Shown here piece after piece: positions 46,801-57,734 of a stretch of 64,000 nucleotides of DNA. Below the pieces are notes generated by a model. That model was not told the origin of the DNA and searched no databases. It worked only from the letters and a program-made list of their open reading frames with translations. Position numbers and translations under genes: made by a program. The stretch is from Paragordius varius (Eukaryota; Nematomorpha). The stretch lies in assembly GCA_964247055.1 (NCBI GenBank), contig OZ176059.1:1240001-1304000 (forward strand). Reading direction: 5' to 3'. How positions within the stretch are numbered: position 1 is the first letter of the stretch; each line of letters starts with the position of its first letter.

Positions 46801-49800
46801 ATATATACAGTTTAGAGTCTCTTTTTTTATTAAATTAAAGGATAACTTAAAAGTTGTCCGGACTTTTGAAAGCTTTTTAACATTCGCCTACCTACCCAGT
46901 GACAGTAATGATAAAAAAATTGGGTAGTTTCGGGTTTCGAACCCTACCTACTATATACCATCAAGCCGACATTTTTGATATTAATTAACAAAATTTTTGT
47001 TTGTATATATAATAATTTTGAACATTCATAGTTTTTTTTATGGTTAAATTGTATAATTTTATAAAGTTTAAAAATGGGAAAACAATTTTTTTGTTGTTGA
47101 TTTTATTGACGAATATAATTTCTCTATTAAAAATTTCAACGCCTTTTAAACTAACAATTTTAAGTATTTATAACATAATTTTTTTAGAATGGAGATACTT
47201 ACTTTGACTCTTCTGGTATCAATTATATTGACACAATTATTGATTATAATTATCAATAATATTTTATTATTCAACATAAATTACATAGGTTTTTTTTCGA
47301 ATCATAACACAACTCTCTCTTCAGTACACATCAAATTTGACAAATTTTTTCTATAATTTAGCAAAAAGTTTATCATTTTATACAAACTTTATTTTGCTTT
47401 TAACGAAAAAAAAATTCATCATTTTTAATTTAATTCTCTTTCTTTATTTTTCCCACAGAAAGAAAAAGACATGTCCAATTTATTGATCGGTCCTAACCCA
47501 TTACCCGAATTAGCCCATGTCGTTATAGGGTTAGAGGGTGTACCCTATTATACTACCGCTAAAAATAGCTCAGTTAACACCTATACCGCTAGTCGACATT
47601 TTGTTTCAGCTTGCGTACTTAATACGCTTATGGGGGGTGGCGGTTCATTTTCAGCCGGGGGGCCCGGCAAGGGTATGTACTCTCGACTCTATACCAATGT
47701 CCTAAACATGTAAGAGTTAAAGTTTTTTTTAACAACAAAGTGATTTTTTGCAAAAAAATTCTTTTGTTTTTGGTATAATTAACGGATTAAATATGATTTA
47801 AACCTAGGGGGCTGTATGCGGCCCGCGAGAAAATTATTTATGCGAAATTTTACGGAAGCCAATTAATTTTTTGAACAATTTTTCTGAAATTTTCTCGAAA
47901 ACTGCAATGAAGTAGCAAAAAATGTTAAAAAAAGTTTTAATTATATTACAGTAAAAATTGAAATTATACGGACAAAACGTAAAAATATAAGGACAAATAT
48001 TCTTTTCTAAAAGGCAATCAAATCCTACTTTTTCAAACCTCAATTTTTCCTCTATTAACTTAATTACGGAAAAAAAAGTGATTTTTTGCAAAAATTTTCT
48101 CATTTGTTTGTTTGGTTTCTTGCACACACTTAAGATGATTTAAACCTAGGGGGCTGCCTGTGGTCCGCGAGAATGTTTTAATAACGAAATTTTACGAAAA
48201 CCCAAGTAAAATTATTTGCTTTGAAACAATATATCTGAAATCTTCTCGAAAATACGGCAATGAACTATCAAAAAATGTTAAAAAAAAGCTTTTACAGTAT
48301 CTTACAGTAACAACTGAAATTATACAGACAAAACGTAAAAATATAAAAACAAATATTCTTTTCTAAAAGACAACCATATTTTTCAAACCTTAAATTTTCC
48401 TCTATTAACTTAATTACGGAAAAAAAGTGATTTTTTGCAAAAATTTTCTCATTTGTTTGTTTTGGTTGGTTTTTTGCACGCATTAAATATGATTTAATAT
48501 GGTTTAAACTCAGGGGGTGTGGCTGTCTGTGGCCCGCGAGAATATTTTAATTACGAAATTTTACGAAAACCCAAGTAAAATTATTTGTTTTAAACAATTT
48601 TTCTGAAATTCTCGAAAATACGGCAATGAAGTATCAAAAAATGTTAAAATAAGGCTTTTTACAGTATACAGTAAAAATGAAATTATACGGACAAAACGTA
48701 AAAATATAAAGACAAATATTCTTTTCTAGACAACCTCCTTTTCAAACCTTATTTCCTCTATAACTTAATTACGGAAAAAAGGTGATTTTTCGCAAAATTT
48801 TTCTCTTTTGTTTGGTATTTTGCACACATTTAATATGGTTTAAACTCAGGGGTAGGGCTGTCTGTGGCCCGCGAGAATATTTTACTTACGAAATTTTACG
48901 GAAACCCAAGTAAAATTATTTGCCTTGAAACAATTTATCTGAAATCTTCTCGAAAACGGCAATGAAGTAGCAAAAAATGTTAAAATAAAGTTTATTATAG
49001 TAAAAATTGAAATTATACGGACAAAACGTAAAATATAAACACAAATATTCTCTCTAAAAGATAACCATACTTTTTTCAAACTTATTTCCTCTATAAGCTA
49101 TTTAATTACGAATGTAATATGTAAAACTGATTGTGTTACCAATATATATATCTGTATTTCACCCTTTTAATATTAAATAATAAGTTATTATTAAAATTAA
49201 AATGTATGGTTGTCTTTTAGAAAAAAATATTCGTCTTTATATTTTTACGTTGTGTCCGTATAATTTCATTTTTTTACTGTATGTTTAAAAATTAATAAAA
49301 TATGTTTGTCAATGCCCATATATTTTGAGAATGCGGTCCGCGAAGTTATTTGTGTTGGATACCGCCGCTGATTTAAACAATAATACAATTTTGAATTTTC
49401 GATAAAAACATCTTAGCTAATTTTTTTAAAAATAAATATTTTATGCGAGCGATTACATATTTTAAATAAGTTTGACGTTTTTTTGTTACTTGTGTAGGTA
49501 TTTGACTAATTTTTTTAGTCAATTTATAATACGGGCATTTATATCAAGTTTTGTGGTTTTTTTATTAACTTATTGTTAATAATAACAATTTTGTGTTTTT
49601 ATTTTTTCACAAAGATACATATTTCATAGGAAAGCAATATCAAGGTTTTTTCAAAAACTAAATACTTCAATACTCTTTTAATAAATTTTGAAAATCCATT
49701 TTTTTCTATTTTAAATTATTTAATATATTTTTGAATATTTTACAAGGTAAATTTGAATTATATATGGTTTATATTTTGTAAAATATATATATATATATAT

Positions 49801-50188
49801 ATATATATTTGTATGTGTTTTATATTATTTAGGCATCATTGGATTTTCAATGCAACAGCCTATAATCACACATATTCGGACACGGGTCTTTTTTGCATTC
49901 ATGCATCCACTCATCCGTCCCAACTCAGTCAGCTGGTCGATGTTATCACCCAAGAATTGACACATATGGGACAAGATATAAATAAGGTTTTTTCTCACCC
50001 CTTTTATTAATTATTTACGTTAAAGTTTTTATTCGGTTTTATTAACTTTTTATATGGATGAGTATTTCCTTGTTTGAGACTGTTTTAAAAAAAAGTCTAA
50101 AAATGAATTTATTCACATTTATATTTTTTTTAATTTACAATATAGATATATATTTTAGGTATTTTGCAGTTCTTTTGCAGTTTACATA

Positions 50189-50219
<31 letters not shown>

Positions 50220-52115
50220 TAAATCCAAATCAAAATTACCCATCGATCAAATAATAAAAACAAGGGTAATTTTATTATTTTTAGACTATAATTATTCAAC
50301 CATTTTTAACGCAATATTACAATCAAAGTCACAGGCAACGAAAATTACTGATTATAATTACCGCAACGAAAAATTCTACCAATATACTCCATTTTTTATT
50401 GTTTTAAATTCTTTATACCCCTATTTTCTTATGCTGAAAATTCCGTATATTTTTTTTCCTGCATATAGATTGAATTGGAGCGATCAAAAAAACAATTACA
50501 ATCTATGCTTATGATGAATCTTGAATCACGTCCAACCGTGTTTGAGGACATTGGAAGACAAATCCTTACCTCGGGGTGGCGCAAACCGCCTGAGCAAATG
50601 CTTCAAGAAATAAGTAATAAAGAGTTATAAAGAGTTATAACGAATTTAACAAAATATGTTAAATGTACTATCAGCAAAATTTATATTAAATTTATTAATA
50701 AATTTTTGGTTAGATTCCTCAAACTTTTTCGGATCAACCTTAAAATCAAATTAAAATTTGAAAAAGTTAAAGGAATTTAACCAAAAATCCTTAATAAATT
50801 TATTATTAATTTTGCTGATATTACATCATAGTATTCTAAAACATACTGATTCAGCCTAATCCATAATAATGTAATAAGTATGTTTAATGTATTATTAAAA
50901 GTTTTATATCTATCAAAACGGTCGCGATTAAACAAGGAATTTTCCAACCATATTTTTTATTTTTTGTACATTATATAATTAGGATCTGTTAATATGATTA
51001 TAAACATCTATATTTCAAATATCAAAGTGTTGTATTTATTAAAGGCATCGTATTAAAATGGGTTTTATACAATCATTTAGGATAATTTACATATACTATC
51101 TATATTAAATTACTGCTATTTATTAAAATTTTGATTATTATTTACAGTTTATTTTACTGTAAAAAATAGTTCAAATTTAATTTTTTACCATATTAGAAAT
51201 AATTTATTATTTGATTATACTCAATTCATGAGCTAATTAGTTTATAGAATCTGTTTAATCAAAAAAAACCCAATGACGATACTTTATATATATATATATA
51301 TATATATACATATGATAGGTGAAGTCACTCAAGATGATATAGTTAAAATTGTAACCAAGTTATTAAGCTCAAAACCAGCTGTGGGCGCCCTGGGTTCACT
51401 TAAACATTTACCTTATTATGAAAGAGTCCATACTACCCTAGTTAGGGGATATGATCAATATTACAAACATATTGATTTCAGGTTAAATGTTATTTTATGT
51501 TTTATGTCTAACTGTTTTTGATAGAATTATTTGTAAACTTTTTTTATATTCTATGTTTTAATGTTTTCCTTCGGTTTTTTTTGGTTACATTATTATGTAG
51601 TATATACAGTATGCATAAAATTGGTTGCTTATTTCACACTATAGTAGAGGGCAATTCGCAACTCAGTAGTGTATGGAAAAAAACAACAAAATTTTAAAAA
51701 AATGGGATGTAAGAGAAAGGAAATAATTGTTTATTCAACATTTTGTTGTTTTTTTCATACAACTACTGTGTGTTACAAATCGTTCAATTATAGTGTGAAA
51801 TAAACATCCATTAAAATACATGCAATATAAAAAATACAATTATTTATTTTCTTTACAAAAAAAATGATTTATTTTTACACATCAATCATTAGAGACAATA
51901 TACTAAACATATTTTTGTAAATGAATACATACAGGTATGCATTGCCAAGTCAAACTATACATAATGATTCTACATTACCAAAGTCTGAAAATAATGAAAC
52001 TTTCAATAACATTAATACTAATAAAACCAAAATACCTAAAGAAGATAATATTCATAATGATAAAAACGAGAATAGCATCAATAACACTGCAAATGAAAAG
52101 GCTATGAAAATATAA
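41805..52115 (+). CDS. PMPCA: Mitochondrial processing peptidase alpha subunit
   Basis: Eleven exons: 41805-42098, 42176-42258, 42678-42780, 43597-43689, 44285-44420, 45570-45748, 47459-47709, 49833-49986, 50469-50613, 51319-51481, 51935-52115. All phases match, giving 593 residues. The N terminus ([15 protein letters not shown]) is a basic, amphipathic import presequence. The M16-type N domain keeps HFLEKLAF at about 90-97, where the catalytic beta subunit has its zinc site, so this subunit is non-catalytic as expected. The glycine-rich substrate loop [16 protein letters not shown] is intact at 354-369. MMNLESRP and KPAVGALG mark the C domain. Two oddities: about 14 extra residues after GLEGVPYY ([14 protein letters not shown] region), and an Asn/Lys/Thr-rich tail of about 50 residues from exon 11. 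With the beta subunit it binds presequences of imported matrix proteins for cleavage. Confidence 0.96.
42590..42638. repeat. (TA)n tract upstream of PMPCA exon 3
   Basis: TA run of about 48 bp ending 40 bases before exon 3 (42678). Confidence 0.9.
43760..43802. repeat. (TA)n tract in PMPCA intron 4
   Basis: TA run of about 42 bp. Confidence 0.9.
43895..44173. mobile_element. Family A MITE in PMPCA intron 4
   Basis: TACCATTTACAGTTC to ATTATAAATGGTA with three to four 21-bp units on the left and two on the right. Confidence 0.8.
45141..45497. mobile_element. Family A MITE with expanded right arm
   Basis: Left arm with about three 21-bp units; right arm with about five, some carrying an extra TTTTCGAGG variant. 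It ends CTGTAAATGATA. It lies in PMPCA intron 5, about 70 bp before exon 6. Confidence 0.75.
45774..46112. mobile_element. Family A MITE in PMPCA intron 6
   Basis: Left CACCCTCGAACAATTC units, right GGGTGAATTTGAATTGTTC units, ending CTGTAAATGGTA. It begins about 25 bases after the exon 6 donor. Confidence 0.75.
46125..46330. mobile_element. Degraded half copy of family A
   Basis: CTCAAATTCACCCTTGGAC followed by a weakened core and TAATTTATTTTAGG. The right arm is missing. Confidence 0.45.
46850..46975. repeat. SINE-like dispersed repeat
   Basis: Contains CCTACCTACCCAGTGACAG, TTGGGTAGTTTC and GGGTTTCGAACCC; the last is similar to a tRNA B box. A second, diverged copy is at 54170-54290 with the same order of blocks. 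The spacing of a possible A box does not fit a tRNA, so the class is uncertain. Confidence 0.4.
47804..49370. mobile_element. hAT-like element containing a fourfold chimeric tandem array
   Basis: The outer ends are family C (CTAGGGGGCTGTATGCGGC on the left; GCGGTCCGCGAAGTTATTTG to ACCGCCGCTG on the right). Both are flanked by exact ATTTAAAC at 47796-47803 and 49371-49378. Inside, a family B MITE is nested. A segment made of the family C left end plus the family B left arm is repeated four times with a period of about 336-369 bp (GGCCCGCGAG or its variant near 47822, 48163, 48531 and 48866; B arm starts at 47947, 48305, 48669 and 48999). Only the last unit continues through the rest of family B (right end near 49279) to the family C right end. 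It fills most of PMPCA intron 7. Confidence 0.75.
49783..49808. repeat. (TA)n tract upstream of PMPCA exon 8
   Basis: TA run ending about 24 bases before exon 8 (49833). Confidence 0.9.
50190..50219. repeat. (TA)n tract in PMPCA intron 8
   Basis: TA run of about 28 bp. An open frame of about 100 codons downstream runs into exon 9 but in a different frame and has no homology, so it is not coding. Confidence 0.85.
51286..51308. repeat. (TA)n tract upstream of PMPCA exon 10
   Basis: TA run ending 10 bases before exon 10 (51319). Confidence 0.9.
51607..51826. mobile_element. Family E palindromic MITE in PMPCA intron 10
   Basis: Left ACAGTATGCATAAAATTGG, TTGCTTATTTCACACTATAG, CTCAGTAGTGTATGG; right the inverse (CATACAACTACTGTGTG, TATAGTGTGAAATAAAC, TTAAAATACATGCAAT). 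About 220 bp. Confidence 0.75.
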
Positions 52116-53236
52116 ATTTTCTCCATAGTTTTTAATTAAAGGCGATCAAAAATTGTTTTTTTTTGTTTGAATTATATGGAATGTTTATATTGTAACGTTA
52201 ATTTTGCTTGTTAAAATGTTGAAAATTGTGAAAAAGTGGTTAGGTCGAAATGGTTTTTTAAATAATATAAAATAAATAAAATTTTGGATGAATCTTTTAT
52301 AATTTTATTTTTTGTGTGCGCAGACGTTTGCTGATAAAAAAATATGTTTGTTATATACCTGCATAAATATAATTTTAAAACTATTTTTTGTTCCCAAACT
52401 CATTGTTATAAATGCATTATTTAGATATGTGAATGTAAAAAAAGCAATATTTTATAAAATTTTCATATATATTAAACATTTTTTAGCATTAAACATTCTT
52501 TTTATCCATAACACTATTCAACATTGTTATTGATTTATTTCATATGTATATAATAAATATGATTGATTTTTTAATCCACAATATACTATATAACGTTGAT
52601 GATATATCTAAATTTCTACAGTTTCAGTCCAAAATGCCATTAAAATTTGCTGTTAAAATGTAATTTGTTGAAATCTTAAAAAAAATTATTTGGATTCAAC
52701 CATAATATACATAAATTTGCCTGTTGTACTAACAATATTAAAAAATCGGATGCAAAAAATGACCGTGAAAAATTTTCGAATAAGGATTTTTTACAATTTT
52801 TTATTTTTTAAAAAAAAATGAATCATGCACCTAAAAAGCTACAATACAGACCTAACAATTTAGATATATGAATTTATCGCTATGGGGTACAAAACTACCC
52901 CAAAAAGTAATAAATAGCAACAAAAATTTAAATTAAATCTTGAATTGCTTAGCAGTCCGACAAAGTCTTTTAGATTATCTTATTTTCTATTAGCCAAATG
53001 ACATTAAAACTGGTATTTTTGCTTTTAGCCCAATGATATAATGCAAAGCGCGGACAACTCAAAGGTGTAGTCGATACTAATTTTTTTTGACATTTAATGC
53101 TTTTTCAAAAGTATGCCCTTTAATATTTGAATATATACGGTGAATTATAGAGATAAACCATAACAAATATTTTTTTCGAAAGATTGCTCTCTACTTTTTA
53201 TAAACTTAATTTTTTTACACTTGGATACAACACACT

Positions 53237-53780
53237 CATTTTAGTCCTTCGATTCAAATTGGGGTAGTTGGATACCCCAGTGTTTAAAATCAAATACTTT
53301 AAAATTATGGAAGGAATCGAAACCACGGCAAAATTTTGCACTTATATAACATTAATAAACGGAAATATACAAAAAGTTTTATCTAAAATACTTGATATTA
53401 CTTATTTTAAGCTAAAACCGAAGGGTAAAAATTTAGTCAACGTACATGTGTGCAATGGTAAAATTAAAAAATAATACAAATAAATCGCTTTATTTATTTC
53501 TGTCAATGTTAGATGTAATTTAAATAAAAAGCTGTAATTTTACCTTAAAAATTAAATGAAGACGATATTTTGCAAAAATTTTGTAAAATAAAAATCGAAG
53601 TAGTTTGACATAGAACTTTTTTTCAAAACACAATTTTATTATGATATTTTGGCATATTCATATAATTTTTATTAGGATAGAAGCATAAATTTAAATTGGG
53701 ACCGTTTCCTTCACTACTTTTTTACATTAATTTAAATTTAGTCTGGGGTATTTAGATACCCCAATTTGAATCGAAGTGTT
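53237..53780. mobile_element. Family D inverted-repeat MITE
   Basis: Left CCTTCGATTCAAATTGGGGT with GATACCCCAG nearby; right CTGGGGTATTTAGATACCCC and AATTTGAATCGAAGTGTTAA. The ends invert over about 40 bp and each contains its own small GGGGTA/TACCCC palindrome. About 540 bp. Open frames inside are not conserved between copies. Confidence 0.75.
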
Positions 53781-54169
53781 AATATATATATATATATATG
53801 TATTCACGATTAAGGAATAGCGAATAAATGTACACTATATACTCTAATATTGTAATTATATAGTTTTAATGTATATGAAATTAAGGTTTAAAATATGGTT
53901 GTCTTTTCAAATATATTTGTCTGTATAATTTCATTTTTTTCTGTAAGTTTACGGTAAAGCGTTGATAATGTTAAAGAATCTGTTTTAGTAACTTTATTTT
54001 TAAAACAATGTCTCTCCCATTCATAAATACATCAACCTCATAAGAAAAATAAATGGTTCATGGTCACATCCATATTATATAATAAAATTCAACCTTGGCC
54101 AGATTCTACCACTTTATAGCCCCTATTTTCCCTTTTAAATTAATAGTAAGGACCTAAATTATATTAGTA

Positions 54170-54290
54170 GTTGTGAAAGCCTTAAACAATAGCCTGATTA
54201 CCCAGGTAGAGACAGTGATGACAGAAAATTACGTGGTTTCCGGGTTAAAATTCTGCACTTCAAACACACAGTGTAAGAGTCGCGGTGCCC
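54170..54290. repeat. SINE-like dispersed repeat, second copy
   Basis: GATTACCCAGGTAGAGACAG, ACGTGGTTTCCGGGTT and a following GC-richer tail match the copy at 46850 block by block, with many substitutions. Confidence 0.4.
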
Positions 54291-55209
54291 TCCTAATAAA
54301 TGATTAAATATTTTTTTATGGTTTTTTGGTATCTATAATATCTTATATACTCTCTAAACTAGTTAGTTTGGGAATTTCATGCAATTTTTAACGGTTAATA
54401 TTTTACAATTAGAACATTATATAATTCTAAAAAGGTGGATGATTATTCGTGGTCCATAAGAAGGGTTCTTGTAATTTATCAAATATTTCTCACAAAAACA
54501 AAAGTTTATGTGGCAAAATTTTTGCATTTAGGTTAATCAATTTCTTTTTCACCCAAATATATATATATATATATATATATTACAAATTATTATTTTTATG
54601 ATAAAAAAATACCAATAATTATGACATAAACGCAACTCTAAATAAAATCAATCCCGATATGTCATTGCTTGGAATTCCGCACCATTGGCCACATTATGGA
54701 ATATAACTTACTGTAATAGTCCTTGATGTTCGAAAAACTTAGAGGTACACTTAATAAAAAGGCTGAAGAAAGATAAGGTGGATGGACAATATTCTACAAG
54801 AAAAACTCAAGATTAAAACTAAAAATCGCGCAACTTATGGAGAAGTTTTTTACACAAAATTGCAAAAATTCGACCTCGACTGTAGCAATACACTCACATA
54901 CGCACAACAATATCTTTAAAAATAATTCCCACAGGCCAAATATTTTTTTGGTGTCTTCACATTTTTATGAAACTATAAAATATATAAAAATATTTTTACA
55001 TATGCACACATTTCTGTCATCATTTCCTTCATGTTATGGTAAAAAGGTAGATAAAAAAATATATTGAGAGTAATAATACTAGATTTCATTTTATTTTTTA
55101 TTTATGTATGATATATTGTTTCTGTTTTAGATAGCTACTCTGTATACTTATAATAAAAATTATAACATATTACTATTTTATCGTTTTTTTCGCAAATTTT
55201 CACATATAA

Positions 55210-57556
55210 ATGTATCATAATTATTTACGTAATATCCTAGTGATTACTACCATATTAATGTTTCTCAATGTAGATTTCGGCCAATTGGGTAATATATTTT
55301 TATATGATAAATATAATTTTCACGTTTTTTGTCATTTAATATCATAATAATTATATATTTATAATTTTATAAACAATATGAGTAAGTGTTTATTGCTAAA
55401 AAAATTATTAATATTTGCAGTAAAAACTGAAATTATACGGACAAAGACAAATTTTTTGACAACCATATTTTTTAAACCCTTTTTTGCTATATAAAATATT
55501 AAATTACAATCGTAAACTACATAATGATTGTGCTACCAATTTACATTTCTATTTTATATATTGCAGTTTAAACCAATCAGTTATAATTAAAAAAATCAAG
55601 ATTCGAAAAATATGGCTGTCTTTTAAAAAAAATAGCTTTATATTTTACGTTTTGTCCGTATAATTTTAATTTTTACTGTATTTTTTTTCACTTTTTACTA
55701 TAATTAGCCAATAATTATTCCCTTTACTGCATATGCTATTGGAGTAATAAATAACTTTCGAGCAATATGTTACTCATACTGTGTATTTGGATAAGACTTG
55801 AAATACAGTAGCATATCGTATTAACACTTGAATAAAATACAACACATTCATTTCAGTCCTTCGATTCAAATTGGGGTAAATGGATACCCCATTCCTGTTT
55901 AAAATTAAATACTTTAAAAAATATGGAAGGACTCGAAACCATGGCAAAATTTTGCACTTATATAACATTAATTAACCGAAATTATAAAAAAATTTATTCA
56001 ATAATACTTGATATTACTAATTTTAATTTACAATCCAAAGGTATAATTTGGTCAACGTAACATATGTGGATTGGCTAAATTGAAAAATAATACAAATATA
56101 ACCACTTTTTCTATTTCTATCAATGTTAGATGAAAATAAAAAATAGCTTAAATTTTAACGATCAAATAACACGTTATTTTGCGAATATATTGTAAAATAA
56201 AAATGGCGTTGAAGTAGTTTGACATAATCATTTTTTTTCTAAATGAAATTTTATCTAAATGTTTGGATTTTTTTATATAATTTTTATCAGGATAGAAGTA
56301 TAAATTTGAATTGGGACCGTTTCCTTCAGTTTTTTTTTAAAAAATATTGATTTAAATTTAGTCTGGGGTATTTAAATAGTCCAATTAGAATCGAAGTGCT
56401 AAAATAAATTAGTCCAAAATTAAATGAACAAATTAATGGTAAAGTAATGTGTTGAAACCATTTGTTGTTTTCACCATAAGCTACTGTATGGGTTAACTTA
56501 TATCCCATGTCTCCCCTTTTATATTATAATTCCTAATTTTTTTCACTATAAACTACTTTTTGTGACAACCCCTATGTTATTTAAATATATTTATTTAATA
56601 TAATATAATTATATTCCCCTCATATATTTACAATGGGTTAGATAACACCTTTAATCAGGATGACATAAGCAATGAAATCGACCCTAATCCTCAAAACTTT
56701 CATGAAAGAGCAAAAAAAATTGATGCAGAGTCTGAATTCAAAACTAATTATCCCTTAGAGGAGAATAAAGGTAGTCATATGCAAGCAAATATTTTTACTA
56801 TTGTGTATGGTATATTGCAAGGTAAATCTACACCTTCTTACTCTCCAGCCAAATAATAATTAACGACGCAAAAACATATGTGATTTTTCCTAAAAATTTA
56901 TTATTTGTTCGATTTTATTAGTTTCTATATTTTGTTTGTGCTTTTTGTTATTATTATGAAAATGAGATTTAGCTGTATGTTTGTTTCGTGCGTTCACATG
57001 TAAAATGAATAAATTTTTAATGGTTTATTTATATGTTATGCACAATTGCTTATGTGTCATTTTTATTAAGGCTGAACTTACCAGTTGTATAAAATCGAGC
57101 ATATCGTTTCAACGTACTAAGTATTATGTCGAAGTTTTTTTACTAACAATCAAATGCTATGATAATCATGTTAGCCCTTTGTCGATACTCCCCTATTAGA
57201 GTGACTTTTCCATATTGCCTGGTTAAGAATCACCTCTCATATTCTTATATGTTTTTTAAAATGAATATATCAAATTTGGTATATGACACGTTGCTATGAT
57301 AAAGTTTTAAATTAAAGGGACGACGACTTTAAACTCGATTAATAATGTCAATAAAGAGCTTCAATCCAAACATATTGAAGAATTAGCAAAAACTAAATCA
57401 AATATTTTTGGTCTATTAAAAAATTGTTTTTTGATCGAGAAAAGTTTTAAACATATTAAAGATTTAGCAAAAACTAAATCATATATTTTTGGTCTATTTA
57501 AAAATTGTTTTTTGGTCGAAAAATTTGTCAAAATAACCGCACTTCCCGATTTTTAG
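55210..57556 (+). CDS. Unrecognised secreted protein with two 27-residue repeats
   Basis: Three exons, 55210-55288, 56642-56770 and 57318-57556, are all joined in phase 1 and give exactly 148 residues. The donors are GTAATA and GTAGTC; the acceptors GGGTTAG and TTAAAG. Residues 1-24 look like a signal peptide (NILVITTILMFLNV core). A hydrophilic, acidic stretch follows to about residue 86. Then come two 27-residue units, 87-113 and 114-140, identical at 20 positions. Each starts KHI, has LAKTKS and IFGL, and has one cysteine in KNCFL (Cys106, Cys133). The underlying 81-bp DNA repeat is at 57368-57448 and 57449-57529. I recognise no family. Pairing of the two cysteines or dimer formation is possible. 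Intron 1 contains two MITEs. Support is from phase, length and signal peptide only, so the model could be wrong in detail. Confidence 0.55.
55418..55678. mobile_element. Family B MITE in intron 1 of the secreted-repeat gene
   Basis: Left CAGTAAAAACTGAAATTATA with CGGACAAAGAC; right ACGTTTTGTCCGTATAATTT and ATTTTTACTG. 261 bp. Confidence 0.8.
55848..56402. mobile_element. Family D MITE, second copy
   Basis: Left CAGTCCTTCGATTCAAATTG with GGATACCCCA; right GTCTGGGGTATTTAAATAG and ATTAGAATCGAAGTGCT. The interior matches the copy at 53237 (GGAAGGACTCGAAACCATGG, GGGACCGTTTCCTTCAG). Confidence 0.75.
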
Positions 57557-57734
57557 GCCTCCAAAAAATTTGAGCGACCATCTATTTCTTGTAAAAAAAT
57601 AACACTTATTTTGCATAAACCGATTATTTATCAATATTAACTATGTTTAAAATCGTTAATTATTTGATTTATCATTTCAAGTTATAAAAATTATTAAACT
57701 GAAAATCGGGGAATTAAAAATATCCTGGTAAAAT

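Larger units (their letters stand above)
52116..55209. other. Intergenic stretch 3' of PMPCA
   Basis: It holds the PMPCA 3' UTR at its left end, a complete family D MITE (53237-53780), half of a family B MITE near 53880-53946, a SINE-like repeat (54170-54290) and a (TA)n tract (54557-54580). No exon is supported. Confidence 0.6.

Noticed and set aside
46900-46975. Possible tRNA gene around GGGTTTCGAACCC
   Set aside because: The B-box-like motif has no A box at tRNA spacing and no cloverleaf. The block recurs at 54170, so it is a dispersed repeat.
50164-50514. Open frame of 116 codons in PMPCA intron 8
   Set aside because: It starts with a translated TA repeat, has no homology, and runs through exon 9 in the wrong frame.
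54837-55067. Plus-strand open frame of 76 codons starting MEKFFTQNCKNST
   Set aside because: No signal peptide, domain or fitting splice sites. A weak resemblance of the upstream region to Tc1-type transposase could not be made convincing.
57005-57199. Open frame with a signal-peptide-like start (MNKFLMVYLYVMHNC)
   Set aside because: It lies in intron 2 of the secreted-repeat gene model, has no clear donor, and the rest of the frame looks random.
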